DNA of 32,312 bases from Thalassotalea sp. Its GTDB lineage: Bacteria > Pseudomonadota > Gammaproteobacteria > Enterobacterales > Alteromonadaceae. A program made the position numbers and the translations under genes. Below the pieces are notes generated by a model. The model searched no databases and had not been told where the DNA came from. It was given only the letters and a program-made list of their open reading frames with translations. Shown one piece after another: positions 23,889 through 32,254 of the stretch. The DNA lies in contig JAQWHD010000033.1 in assembly GCA_029237915.1 (NCBI GenBank), forward strand, positions 1 to 32,312. Direction: 5' to 3'. Position 1 is the stretch's first letter. Each line of letters begins with the position of its first letter.

Positions 23889-24380
23889 ATGATAGATTTA
23901 ATAACAACATTGGGTGGAAGTAAACTTTATAAGCATAAAGAAATCTTTCATTTTGGCAATATGCATAATGGAATAGATGGTGAAGGTTTAGCTCAATCCG
24001 CCAAAGGCATCCATCCATGGGATGGGGATTGCGAAACACCTTATGGCGTACCAGTTCTAGATTTCAATATTGAGTCTTTTAAAGACGGCTCAGTTGTAGT
24101 GGTTGAAGTATATATAGACGGTTCAACAATTTCTTTTCGCAGTTTTAGTAAGGGAAAAAATAAGTTACCTGATTGCTTTTATATTGCAAAGCGCTATATC
24201 AACAGCATTGTACCTGAAAAAGCTGAACTGATAGAGGCAATGCTATTAAGTCTAGTTGGTGTAGCGATACTTAATGATGATATAGGTTGTACATTAACTT
24301 GTCAGGACATAGCGATAGATATGTATAAAAGAGAAAAATTGAAACAAAATTTAAAGTATAATTTAGTTATCCAATCCTAA
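23889..24380 (+). CDS. Unknown element protein, 163 residues
   Basis: No family is recognised. The protein is soluble, with HFGNMHNGIDGEGLAQSAKGIHPWDGDCETPYGVP early on, then strands DGSVVVVEVYIDGSTISFRSFS and a helical C-terminal half with AELIEAMLLSLVGVAILND. The His/Gly/Trp/Asp-rich segment at about 20-50 might hold a metal or active site. The ribosome site is AGGAT, 10 nt upstream. It has its own motif copy upstream and its own terminator. It is the last gene before the tRNA. Confidence 0.65.
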   Translation: MIDLITTLGGSKLYKHKEIFHFGNMHNGIDGEGLAQSAKGIHPWDGDCETPYGVPVLDFNIESFKDGSVVVVEVYIDGSTISFRSFSKGKNKLPDCFYIAKRYINSIVPEKAELIEAMLLSLVGVAILNDDIGCTLTCQDIAIDMYKREKLKQNLKYNLVIQS

Positions 24381-24398
24381 AATAGAAAGGATTGTATT

Positions 24399-24436
24399 AA
24401 AAGATCATTAGCTTTTTGCTTCTGGTCTTTTTTTTT
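24399..24436 (+). terminator. Terminator after the 163-residue gene
   Basis: AAAGATCA (24400-24407) pairs with TGGTCTTT (24423-24430), with one G-U, then a run of T residues to 24436. From here to 24652 no gene is seen. Confidence 0.65.
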
Positions 24437-24652
24437 GTAGAAAACACAGGAATTAGACAGTAAATTTTAATTCTGATCAAAGTTAATCAGTTCCGGTCGA
24501 TGTTGAAGATATGAGTTAGAAGTTGGATATACGTGTAAGTAATTAGACCTAATTAGCTTCAAATACTCACAGAATATGCACAGGAGCGGTTATCAGAAAG
24601 TTCTGATTATAGTAGTGAATTGCCTAGAGGCTTTGATTTAAAAGGGAGAGAA

Positions 24653-24729
24653 TGGGGTGGCTAAAGGGACTTGAACCCTCGACAACCGGAATCACAATCC
24701 GGGGCTCTACCAACTGAGCTATAGCCACC
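24653..24729 (-). tRNA. tRNA-His (GTG anticodon)
   Basis: On the minus strand the cloverleaf is complete. The acceptor arms are GTGGCTA and TAGCCAC, the D arm is GCTCAGTTGGTAGAGC and the anticodon loop TTGTGAT holds GTG. The T arm is GAGGG-TTCAAGT-CCCTT. The 3' end reads C-CCA with CCA encoded, and the extra G-1 typical of tRNA-His is at 24729. Its 3' end points toward the accessory region, as expected if an element used it for integration. The attachment duplicate was not found. Confidence 0.97.
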
Positions 24730-24802
24730 ACTGATATACATAACAGGCGTTATCTATGGGTGTTTCACGTTTACTGCCACAAGTTTGAAACAGTGCGCGG
24801 AT

Positions 24803-24830
24803 TTTATATTAGATACGGCGATCATTTCAA
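24803..24830 (-). promoter_or_regulatory. Promoter of tRNA-His
   Basis: TTGAAA (24825-24830) and TATAAA (24803-24808) are spaced by 16 nt and followed by a GC-rich discriminator CCGCGC, the mark of stringently controlled stable-RNA promoters. Confidence 0.65.
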
Positions 24831-24961
24831 GATGAATTTTAATAAAAATCACAAATAATCTAAGTTTTATGATCTCTGGCAGCAAAGCTTAGGTTTTTAG
24901 TTATAAGGATGTTAATGCATCATTGCTATACCTGGCTAATAATAATTTTATCTAGTACCTA

Positions 24962-25927
24962 TTAAATGCAAGTAGAATCATCATATATATAGTCACTGCC
25001 TTGGTTATTAGCTTTATCAATTAAGGCCTGATTATCAGCACAAGCAATCGCGTTATCTTCTAGGTTTAAACTCAAGGGCAACTCTTGCCAATTCAATATA
25101 GTCGTTACAGAAGTAATACTATTATCTCTTAAGTTCAGATTTATCAATGATGTAATATTCGATAAAGGGGTTAGGTCCTTGACTGAGTTTTTACTTACTT
25201 CCAATTCGCTCAAATTAGTTAAATCCGACAAAGGAGTTATGTTGGATATTGAGTTTTCATTGATAAATAGCCTCTTTAACTGCTGTAATCCCGATAATGG
25301 CGAGATATCACTGATCATATTTTTATTTAAAAATAAAACCTCTAATAGATTAAGGTCTGAAAGTGCATCAATAGAACTCACATCACTGTTTGTAAATCTA
25401 AGTTCAGTTAAAGCATAAAGACTAGTTAACGGGGTTAAGTCGACAATGTTACTTTTGAATGATAACTCTGCATTACCTATATATAGTAACTTCAAATTAG
25501 CTAGACTCGCGACAGGTGTTAAGTCACTAAATGTATTATTATAAAGCACTAGGTTTTGAAGAAAGATTAGTTCATCAATCCCTTCTAGTGAATTAATCTC
25601 CTCTCCAGGACAATAAACAGATTTAATCTGGTTAATTAAAACATCAGGTGCATATACAGCAGCGATACAATCGGCTAAGTTTTGATCGGTAAACGTAATT
25701 GTTTCTAGTTTATAGGCGATAAAATCTGGATCATTTGGGTCCATATCATTTTCATTACTTGCGCCATCGCCATCTATATCGGGATCTTTATCATCACTAA
25801 TACCGTCGCCATCAATATCGGCTATTTTCACAGTCGGTTCGCTTGAGCCGCCCCCACCTCCACAAGCACTTATTACAGAAGTTAAACAAAGTAACAGACA
25901 TATTTTTATTAAGTAATTATTTTTCAT
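24962..25927 (-). CDS. Leucine-rich-repeat lipoprotein with calcium-binding-type repeats
   Basis: A 321-residue surface or periplasmic lipoprotein. The signal ends SVISAC with Cys22 as lipidation site, followed by GGGGGSS. Residues 35-70 hold thrombospondin type 3-like acidic repeats (DIDGDGISDDKDPDIDGDG, then DMDPNDPD), which bind calcium in known proteins. From about 115 there are seven or so leucine-rich repeats of the SDS22/internalin-like type (L-x-x-L-x-x-L-x-L-x-x-N-x-I-x-x-I-x-P-L). Such repeats usually bind proteins. Its ligand is unknown. It is a single gene, separate from the element. Confidence 0.85.
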   Translation of the reverse strand: MKNNYLIKICLLLCLTSVISACGGGGGSSEPTVKIADIDGDGISDDKDPDIDGDGASNENDMDPNDPDFIAYKLETITFTDQNLADCIAAVYAPDVLINQIKSVYCPGEEINSLEGIDELIFLQNLVLYNNTFSDLTPVASLANLKLLYIGNAELSFKSNIVDLTPLTSLYALTELRFTNSDVSSIDALSDLNLLEVLFLNKNMISDISPLSGLQQLKRLFINENSISNITPLSDLTNLSELEVSKNSVKDLTPLSNITSLINLNLRDNSITSVTTILNWQELPLSLNLEDNAIACADNQALIDKANNQGSDYIYDDSTCI

Positions 25928-26159
25928 GCTCGTCCATGCCTCAATAAATTAACCAGTAAGGAAACATACCTCTTCCTTACTAGTTAACTATAGTAAAAAA
26001 AATAGAATATGTTTTTATAGTTAGTTACATTTTTGTTAAAAAATCTGTTAACTTAGTTAAATCAAAAAAAATAATAATACGTATTAAGGACAATTACTTG
26101 CTAAAAGTATTCAGCTGCAGAGGGTATTTGCCTTTTATTGGAAGATTTATTAACTAAAT

Positions 26160-27977
26160 ATGATATTTTTCAAAAATATAAAAAGATCTCTTTTATTTTT
26201 AACTTTAATGCTAATTACTAATATTTGCGTGGCCGCTTCTAATGTAAATGTAGTACAAGTAGACGGTAGTGAAAGTGGAACATCTATCCATGAATCAATT
26301 CAATATTTAGTCGATGTTGAATCTGAGTTAACCGTTCAACAAGTCTCAGCTTCAAATTCTTTTCAATCTGTATCAGGTTTAAACAACGGTAATTCTTGGC
26401 TAGGTAAAATAGAAGGTTCAGTTTGGACTAGAGTCATTCTTAACAACTCAACTGAGAATGTCATCGAAGTTAATTTTGAATATCCTTTTATTCAACCCTC
26501 GACAGTATATTTACACTCAAGAACTTTCTTAACTGACAATGATTTTATTACTAAAGAATCAGACATAAGAAATACCAGTAATAACCGAGCAATAGCTACA
26601 CCTCGCTTGAGTATACCTTTGACTTTAGCGCCTAATGAAAGCAAGGAAGTTATTCTAGAGACCTTTAGTGATATACCTACACCAAGGTTTTCATCTTTTC
26701 GGATATGGTCAACTAAAGCTTTGGTGAAAGCATCAAATATTGAACACATTATTTTTGGTATGGTGATTAGCTTCACCCTATTTTCTGCGATAGTTAGTCT
26801 AATTTTTTATAAGTTTATAAATGAAAAGTTTTTTATTTGGTATAGCTTGTTTGCTGTTAGTTCCATACCTGTTTTGGGCTTAACAACGGGCATTTTAAAC
26901 CTATATATTCCCAACCTGGATTATCACCCTTTAGGTACCATTTCGATGGTTGTAATGATGGCTGCAGGCATTCAGTTTATTCGTGCCTATAGTAATGCAG
27001 CCTACCATTCGATAAAAGCCGATAAGTTATTGCATTTAACTCTTACTCTTGTTTTAGCCGCTCTGCCTTTAGCTATTATTGGTTTCCATGATTTGGCGAT
27101 GCAGATCCAACAATTGGCGATATTTATTTTTCCTGTCGCTATTATTACCGCTATCTACTGCGGAGTACTGGGCGAAAAGCAAATGTCGACAATGGTATTG
27201 GCAAAAATATTATTTTTTATCACTTTAATGGTAACTAATTTACAAGCTTGGGGATGGATAAAACCAAGCTACGGTTTAGTATTTTTACCAACCATAGGTA
27301 TGGTTGCACAGTTAACTTGTTTAATTTGGGCTATGTACTGTAAAGCACGTACTCATCACTTTGAAGGTTCTCTAGAAGATCAAAATACAATAACCGATGC
27401 TTATCAACAAGCATATGCATTACAAGAACAAGTTAAAGAACAAAATCAAATGTTGAAAACGGCGAAGGAGCAAGCTGAATTTGAAGCTAGAACAGATATG
27501 CTTACCCACTTGCCAAATCGTCGAGCTTTTATGAATTTAGCTAAAATGGCTATCGCCCAAGCATCTCGACAAAACAAACCTCTATCTTTTATCGCTTTTG
27601 ATATTGACAACTTTAAGCTGATTAATGACCAATATGGTCACCCTGCAGGTGATGAAACATTAAAGATTTTTGCTGAACTTACTCGTGAAATAATCAGAGC
27701 TAGTGATTTTTGTGGTCGTATTGGCGGGGAAGAATTTATGATCGGTTGTCACAATAATCGTATTGGCGACGCTCACTATTTAGCTGAGCGCCTACGTAAA
27801 TCAATTGAAGAGTGTGTGATTAAATTTGACGGTTGTGAATTCTCAACCACAGTAAGTGTTGGTATAGCTGAAGTAGTTGACGGAGATGATTTAGAAGCAG
27901 TAATTAAGAAATCAGATGAAGCTATGTACATATCTAAAACCCAAGGTAAAAACAAAGTTACTCACTACGCCGCATAA
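26160..27977 (+). CDS. Membrane diguanylate cyclase with 7TMR-DISM sensor
   Basis: A 605-residue enzyme that would make cyclic di-GMP from two GTP. A signal peptide (to about residue 25) precedes an extracytoplasmic 7TMR-DISM sensor domain (about 30-185), where carbohydrate-like ligands are often sensed. Seven membrane spans follow (about 195-395), then a coiled coil (405-440) and a GGDEF domain. The active-site motif is GGEEF (522-526) with metal-binding FDIDNFK at Asp481. The product-inhibition I-site RASD (513-516) lies five residues before it and is intact. The next gene follows after 43 nt, so both are probably cotranscribed. Confidence 0.93.
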   Translation: MIFFKNIKRSLLFLTLMLITNICVAASNVNVVQVDGSESGTSIHESIQYLVDVESELTVQQVSASNSFQSVSGLNNGNSWLGKIEGSVWTRVILNNSTENVIEVNFEYPFIQPSTVYLHSRTFLTDNDFITKESDIRNTSNNRAIATPRLSIPLTLAPNESKEVILETFSDIPTPRFSSFRIWSTKALVKASNIEHIIFGMVISFTLFSAIVSLIFYKFINEKFFIWYSLFAVSSIPVLGLTTGILNLYIPNLDYHPLGTISMVVMMAAGIQFIRAYSNAAYHSIKADKLLHLTLTLVLAALPLAIIGFHDLAMQIQQLAIFIFPVAIITAIYCGVLGEKQMSTMVLAKILFFITLMVTNLQAWGWIKPSYGLVFLPTIGMVAQLTCLIWAMYCKARTHHFEGSLEDQNTITDAYQQAYALQEQVKEQNQMLKTAKEQAEFEARTDMLTHLPNRRAFMNLAKMAIAQASRQNKPLSFIAFDIDNFKLINDQYGHPAGDETLKIFAELTREIIRASDFCGRIGGEEFMIGCHNNRIGDAHYLAERLRKSIEECVIKFDGCEFSTTVSVGIAEVVDGDDLEAVIKKSDEAMYISKTQGKNKVTHYAA

Positions 27978-28020
27978 GCTATAGTTGTAGCTAGATTATT
28001 TACCTAATAGCGGCGCATTT

Positions 28021-28560
28021 ATGTCTCTAGAAGCCATTACTAAACAGTTAAAAGCATTAAACCAATCAATTCCCCCAGTCGAGTTATGGGATCCTCCTTA
28101 TTGCGGAGAAATGGATATCGTTATAAAAGCCAATGGTGATTGGTTTTATAATGGCTCTATCATCAACAGGCTCAGGTTGGTTAAGTTATTCGCCTCTGTT
28201 ATCAAGAAAGAACAAGATGAGTATTTCTTGGTAACTCCCGTTGAAAAAATAAAGATAACCGTTGAAGACCAACCTTTTATTATCAACAATTGGCAGTGGT
28301 TAGAAGGTTTAAGCCCTGCAACAATGCAACTAACTAGCAACCTAGATGATTCGATACTCTTGTGTGACGAACATCCTATGATTTGTGATGCTGAGGGAAA
28401 TTTGTCGGTTAAAATACGCCGAAACTTGTATGCCAGCATACATCGCAACGTATTTTATCAATGGATTGAGATAGCTAAAGAACAAGATCTTGACGAGCAA
28501 AAGCAATTGATACTCACTAGTGCCGGTCAAGATTTTATTATAGGAAGTTATGCCGAGTAG
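28021..28560 (+). CDS. DUF1285-family protein
   Basis: This 179-residue protein fits DUF1285: PPVELWDPPYCGEMDIVIKANGDWFYNGSIINR near the N-terminus, a LVKLFASVIKKE segment, FLVTPVEKIKITVED, and SVKIRRNLYASIHRNVFYQWIEIA near the end. It has no signal or membrane segment. The family is widespread in Proteobacteria and its function is not established. It lies 43 nt after the diguanylate cyclase and ends 6 nt before the convergent hemN stop. No terminator was recognised between them. Confidence 0.85.
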   Translation: MSLEAITKQLKALNQSIPPVELWDPPYCGEMDIVIKANGDWFYNGSIINRLRLVKLFASVIKKEQDEYFLVTPVEKIKITVEDQPFIINNWQWLEGLSPATMQLTSNLDDSILLCDEHPMICDAEGNLSVKIRRNLYASIHRNVFYQWIEIAKEQDLDEQKQLILTSAGQDFIIGSYAE

Positions 28561-28566
28561 GCTTGA

Positions 28567-29949
28567 TTAAATTACTCGAGAAAATCGTTGCTGGCTTAGT
28601 TTACTCTTCATATAAATATCGAATGACATACAAATATTGCGGATCAATAATCTACCTTTCGGTGCCACGACTATTTCGTTGTCAGTATCGGTTAGTAAGC
28701 CATCTAGTTTGAATGTTTCTAAACTTAATAAATCTTGTGCAAAATACTCAGCAAAGTTGATGTTATATTGCTTTTCAATTATCGATTTATCTAATCTAAA
28801 ATTACACATTAACTCTTTAATAACAGTCGCCCTGATCACGTCATCCTGAGATGTTACTATGCCTTTTTCAAGTGCATGACCTTGCTCACTCACCGCGTGA
28901 TAATACTCTTTTAAGGTTTTACTGTTTTGGCTGAAACTTTTGCCTATAGCACTTATAGAGGAAACTCCCAGTGCTAATAAGTCACAGTCGCCTAAAGTGG
29001 TATAACCTTGGAAGTTACGATGCAATGTACCCTCTTTTTGGGCTATCGCTAATTCATCTGTAGGTTTTGCGAAGTGGTCCATGCCAATAAATTCATAACC
29101 GTGGTCAATAAACGATTCTATCGCATATTGCATTAGTTCAAATTTTTGCTCTGCATTTGGTAACCACTCATCTCTAATTTTACGCTGAGCAGCAAAGCGA
29201 CTTGGCATGTGTGCATAGCTGAATAATGAGATACGGTCAGGGTCCATAACCTTTACCGCTTTCATCGTGTTTGCAAAAGTTGCAACAGTTTGATGTGGCA
29301 AGCCATATATCAGGTCTAGATTAATCGATTTAAAGCCAACTGCTCGTGCTCGTTTAACTAAGTCAGTTATAAACTCGGTACTTTGTTCACGGTTAATCGC
29401 TTTTTGTACCTTGCTGTCCGTATCTTGCACGCCAATACTAAGACGATTGAAGCCTTCGCTTACTAAGTGATCCATCAAATCGAGTTCGATTTCTCTTGGG
29501 TCAACTTCGATACTCATTTCGACATGGTCAGAGAAAGTAAAAACAGATTTGAGTTTATTAACTAATGAGCTAATTTGCTGTTTGGTTAGAAACGTCGGTG
29601 TGCCACCGCCCCAATGCAATTGTTTAACGGTATGACCTTTAAAAGACAGAGCTCTTAATTCTATCTCTTTAAATAAGTATTGCAGATATTCATCTGCTTT
29701 ATCTGAATGTCTAGTGACTATCTTGTTACAACCACAGTAGTAACAAAGGCTATGACAAAAAGGGATATGCACATAAAGAGATAAATCGTCATTATCAGAT
29801 TGCTCAATAGCTTGCAGCAAATCGTCATTTAAAAAATTATCGCTGAACTCTAAAGCTGTTGGGTAAGATGTATATCTAGGACCACTAACGTTATATTTAG
29901 TTAATAATTCCGGAGCAAACATTTCAGAGTGTTGTTGGGTTTGTGACAT
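28567..29949 (-). CDS. hemN: Oxygen-independent coproporphyrinogen III oxidase
   Basis: A radical-SAM enzyme of 460 residues (E. coli HemN has 457) that converts coproporphyrinogen III to protoporphyrinogen IX in haem synthesis without oxygen. The cluster motif CHSLCYYCGC gives Cys65, Cys69, Cys72 and Cys74, the C-x3-C-x2-C-x-C form specific to HemN. The SAM-binding LHWGGGTPTFL and the GFNRLSIGVQD segment follow, and the C-terminal HemN domain is complete. Its neighbourhood with yihI matches E. coli. A perfect inverted repeat with a CCUCCU loop lies in its leader (29959-29988), which may control expression. Confidence 0.95.
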   Translation of the reverse strand: MSQTQQHSEMFAPELLTKYNVSGPRYTSYPTALEFSDNFLNDDLLQAIEQSDNDDLSLYVHIPFCHSLCYYCGCNKIVTRHSDKADEYLQYLFKEIELRALSFKGHTVKQLHWGGGTPTFLTKQQISSLVNKLKSVFTFSDHVEMSIEVDPREIELDLMDHLVSEGFNRLSIGVQDTDSKVQKAINREQSTEFITDLVKRARAVGFKSINLDLIYGLPHQTVATFANTMKAVKVMDPDRISLFSYAHMPSRFAAQRKIRDEWLPNAEQKFELMQYAIESFIDHGYEFIGMDHFAKPTDELAIAQKEGTLHRNFQGYTTLGDCDLLALGVSSISAIGKSFSQNSKTLKEYYHAVSEQGHALEKGIVTSQDDVIRATVIKELMCNFRLDKSIIEKQYNINFAEYFAQDLLSLETFKLDGLLTDTDNEIVVAPKGRLLIRNICMSFDIYMKSKLSQQRFSRVI

Positions 29950-29958
29950 ATTAAGAGC

Positions 29959-29988
29959 CTTTTATACTTTAGGAGGAAAGTATAAAAG
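29959..29988 (-). promoter_or_regulatory. Perfect 12-bp inverted repeat with pyrimidine loop in the hemN leader
   Basis: CTTTTATACTTT (29959-29970 and its complement at 29977-29988) encloses AGGAGG, read CCTCCT on the hemN strand. It lies 9 nt before the ATG. It may be a protein operator or an RNA hairpin whose loop resembles anti-Shine-Dalgarno sequence. Confidence 0.5.
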
Positions 29989-30068
29989 AATACGCCTAAT
30001 AAAGTTTGATCAGGCGCAACCATTTAGCAATCAGTTAACAATTGATGTGAGCTATAAATGTATCTTTT

Positions 30069-30380
30069 CTAATCAGCACACTGTATGCATTTTAACGCAG
30101 CTGTTTGTACTTTGAGTCTAGCCCCAGCAATGTCATCACCGCACGCGTCACAAACACCGTAGCTACCATTATCTATTCGTGTAATGGCATTAGAAAGCAT
30201 TTGTATTTCAACTTTAGCTTCTGACTCTAATGCATTTAACACTTCATCATTTTCGCGTTCTCGAGCTTGTTCTGCCCAATCAGCATCACGACCAGCGGCA
30301 AAGTCACCATGAATAGAGCTAACTCGTGCCTGTAATTCAATTATTCTATCTGTAAACTCTTTTTTTAATTGTTTAGACAT
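30069..30380 (-). CDS. DksA/TraR-family zinc-finger protein
   Basis: A 103-residue small member of the family, shorter than DksA (about 150), closer in size to YbiI. It has a helical N-terminal half with an acidic middle (GRDADWAEQARERENDEVLNALESEA). The zinc finger has Cys77, Cys80, Cys98 and Cys101 (CDACGDDI, then CIQC). The family binds RNA polymerase in its secondary channel. For this short form that role is inferred. The ribosome site AGAGGTG precedes the ATG, 19 nt after the DUF2489 gene, so it belongs to the yihI operon. Confidence 0.85.
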   Translation of the reverse strand: MSKQLKKEFTDRIIELQARVSSIHGDFAAGRDADWAEQARERENDEVLNALESEAKVEIQMLSNAITRIDNGSYGVCDACGDDIAGARLKVQTAALKCIQCAD

Positions 30381-30399
30381 AAGTCACCTCTAAAATGCT

Positions 30400-30885
30400 T
30401 TATTTTTGTTGTTTAACTAACTCATCTTTAATCGAAGTAGAATAAGTAACTAGCAGCTTAATATCTGCGAGTACTTTTGGTTCTAATTCTTGTTCTATAC
30501 CCATTCTTTCTAGATCTAATTGTAGACGCTGTTTTTTAGACAAAGCCTTTCTTGCCTCTAGAATTGGCATATGACTGATTTCATTGTATAAGTTAAATAT
30601 AGCAGGAAATTTAGAGTTCATTAGTTCTTTATGCTCTGGCATCGAATCCATGAGCACAGATAAACGCCAACAGCCTTCAGATATCTCACATTGCTGCTCA
30701 CTAACAGCTTTACTAATAAGAGCTATACTTTCGATTGTTTTAATATCACGAGCTATTTGTTTTTGTTGCTGCTGTTCAAGAATAAGCTGTTGCGTGCGGT
30801 TTTGGGCGCGCAACTTAAACATTAAGAAGGCCGCATAAGCGGCCAATATAAAAATAATAACCGAAGCTAAAATAAACCAAGCCAT
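30400..30885 (-). CDS. DUF2489-family membrane-anchored protein
   Basis: A 161-residue protein with one N-terminal membrane span (FILASVIIFILAAYAAFLMF), then a Gln-rich coiled coil (QQLILEQQQQKQIARDIKTIE). The cytoplasmic helical domain holds GCWRLSVLMD, FPAIFNLYNEISHMPILEARKAL and KKQRLQLDLERMG, the pattern I associate with DUF2489. No function is established. It starts 11 nt after the yihI stop and shares its operon. Confidence 0.85.
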   Translation of the reverse strand: MAWFILASVIIFILAAYAAFLMFKLRAQNRTQQLILEQQQQKQIARDIKTIESIALISKAVSEQQCEISEGCWRLSVLMDSMPEHKELMNSKFPAIFNLYNEISHMPILEARKALSKKQRLQLDLERMGIEQELEPKVLADIKLLVTYSTSIKDELVKQQK

Positions 30886-30896
30886 TTTACTGAAAC

Positions 30897-31457
30897 CTAT
30901 TCTTTAAAGTCTGAAAAATCATCTTTTTCTAAATGGCTCCAAAGCTCATCTTCTTCATCTGCTTCATTTTCAGCTGCAGATTCGCTTTCATCTTCAAGAC
31001 CAAGTTTATTAATCAACTCTTGATAACGAGCTAGGCTAGACGCAAGTAATGCCTGCTCTTCCTCAGTTAACACTTCGCCATCGTCTTGACGCTCTGCTAA
31101 TAGCTGCAATTGAGGGTTGTTTTCAATAGCTAGTAACTCTTGTTCAAACGATTCAGTGTCATCCACAACTTTAATTGGCGCAACTAGCGGGCGAGTATCT
31201 TTGGCTTTCTTCTGCACTGGCTTAACTTTTTTAGTTGCAACGCCTAAGTCGATAGGCTTCTTACTGCCAATTCTTGGATCCCTAGTTTCGGTCTCTGCTA
31301 CAACTTCACGCGGTACATTAGCTACTTGCTGGCGAGTACCTGCTTTATTACCTGTAGATTTACGAGCTCTAGGCTCTTTTGGCTCTACAATTTCTTTCTT
31401 ATCCGCTTTAACTGGATTTATACGGCCTGGCTTACGAGATTTTTTTGAACGTGACAT
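30897..31457 (-). CDS. yihI: YihI, GTPase-activating protein of Der
   Basis: The 186-residue protein (E. coli about 169) has a very basic N-terminus (MSRSKKSRKPGRINPVKADKKE) and an acidic C-terminus ending DELWSHLEKDDFSDFKE. The middle has QLLAERQDDGEVLTEEEQ and RYQELINKLGLED, typical for YihI. It stimulates GTP hydrolysis by Der and so tunes late 50S ribosome assembly. It is the first gene of the operon with DUF2489 and the zinc-finger protein. The CsrC-like RNA gene lies directly upstream, as csrC does in E. coli. Confidence 0.9.
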   Translation of the reverse strand: MSRSKKSRKPGRINPVKADKKEIVEPKEPRARKSTGNKAGTRQQVANVPREVVAETETRDPRIGSKKPIDLGVATKKVKPVQKKAKDTRPLVAPIKVVDDTESFEQELLAIENNPQLQLLAERQDDGEVLTEEEQALLASSLARYQELINKLGLEDESESAAENEADEEDELWSHLEKDDFSDFKE

Positions 31458-31551
31458 AGATATTCTTTCATATAATATAATTGCTTATATTTTACGCTAA
31501 AAATTAAACAAACTGTTAGTTAATGATCAAATTCTTACAAGAAAAATAAGC

Positions 31552-31860
31552 AAAAAAAAAGAGAGCAATAAATGCTCTCTCTTTTCGACAAATCTTTTGT
31601 CTATGTTCTGGATTATCCAGCCCTGAACCTATCCTTGATCACTATCCATATCGTTAGTTACGTTTCCATACCTTGTTTTTTATTTTCGGTCGTCCTGACA
31701 CATTATGTGCTATCCATAAAGCCATTAAAGGCAAACTATCCATTGTCTTAAGGTTATCCTAACCTTGTACTAGCACTCCATTGTGCAGTCCCTTTAGCAT
31801 CCGTACTTGATATTCCGTTGTGTAAATTTGATTTCTATATAAAGCTACATCCTGTAACTG
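31552..31860 (-). ncRNA. csrC: CsrB/CsrC-type small RNA (CsrA-sequestering)
   Basis: No ORF is present, but the minus strand shows 13 GGA motifs in about 310 nt, mostly as ATGGA, AAGGA, CAGGA or TAGGA. Several sit in hairpin loops: AAGGTT-AGGAT-AACCTT at 31750-31766, TAC-AGGAT-GTA near the 5' end, and CTGGATAATCCAG near the 3' end. The RNA ends in the terminator GAGAGCA/TGCTCTC (31561-31567 with 31573-31579), then nine T residues. In CsrB/CsrC RNAs such loops bind and titrate the translation regulator CsrA. The position upstream of yihI equals that of csrC in E. coli. The 5' end is set from the promoter at 31867-31894; ends are approximate. Confidence 0.88.
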
Positions 31861-31866
31861 AAACTA

Positions 31867-31894
31867 ATTCTACCTTAGTTACATATGGTTACAA
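31867..31894 (-). promoter_or_regulatory. Promoter of the CsrC-like RNA
   Basis: Minus-strand TTGTAA (31889-31894) and TAGAAT (31867-31872) are spaced by 16 nt, giving a start near 31860. Three TGTAAC repeats overlap the promoter, which might reflect a regulator site. Confidence 0.55.
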
Positions 31895-32254
31895 TGTACT
31901 AAAGTTACATTTTATATATAAATAACACAACAAAACGATAACCAACTGATATTAGTGGGTTTTATATAAAATTACAGGTTATTAACCAACAAAGGAATGC
32001 TCAATGTCTTACAAAAAAAATCACCATTAAGACATTTTTGAGCTACATTTTGTAAACATCGGATAAATTTGGTAAGTAGTGATTCATTGTAATGAATAAA
32101 AGTAAGCATTTATCAATGAATACAGGATGAATATAAGTGCTGTGTCTTGGCTATGAGATAAGTTAATGGGGTAAAAACTGTTTGAATTAAATTAGGGTAG
32201 ACACACTTATTGGGACGGTACCACAGTTCACTTGTACACATTAAATTTGGATAC
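31895..32254. other. Upstream region of the CsrC-like RNA, no gene seen
   Basis: AT-rich, no convincing ORF. A minus-strand TGTAAG half-site at 32008-32013, about 150 nt upstream of the RNA start, resembles half of the GacA/UvrY box (TGTAAG-N6-CTTACA). The second half does not match, so it is only a hint. Confidence 0.4.

Noticed and set aside
23741-23923. 60-codon TTG-start frame
   Set aside because: No ribosome site, basic and low-quality sequence, overlaps the better supported gene at 23889 and covers the regulatory motif at 23798.
13500-24400. CRISPR array, restriction-modification, toxin-antitoxin or conjugation genes in the accessory region
   Set aside because: Looked for direct-repeat arrays, methyltransferase, endonuclease, relaxase and coupling-protein motifs; none could be supported.
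29989-30030. FNR-type site upstream of hemN
   Set aside because: TTGATCAGG has one TTGAT half but no ATCAA at the right spacing.
32001-32013. GacA/UvrY box upstream of the CsrC-like RNA
   Set aside because: Only one half (TGTAAG) matches; the second half is missing, so it is not listed as a site.
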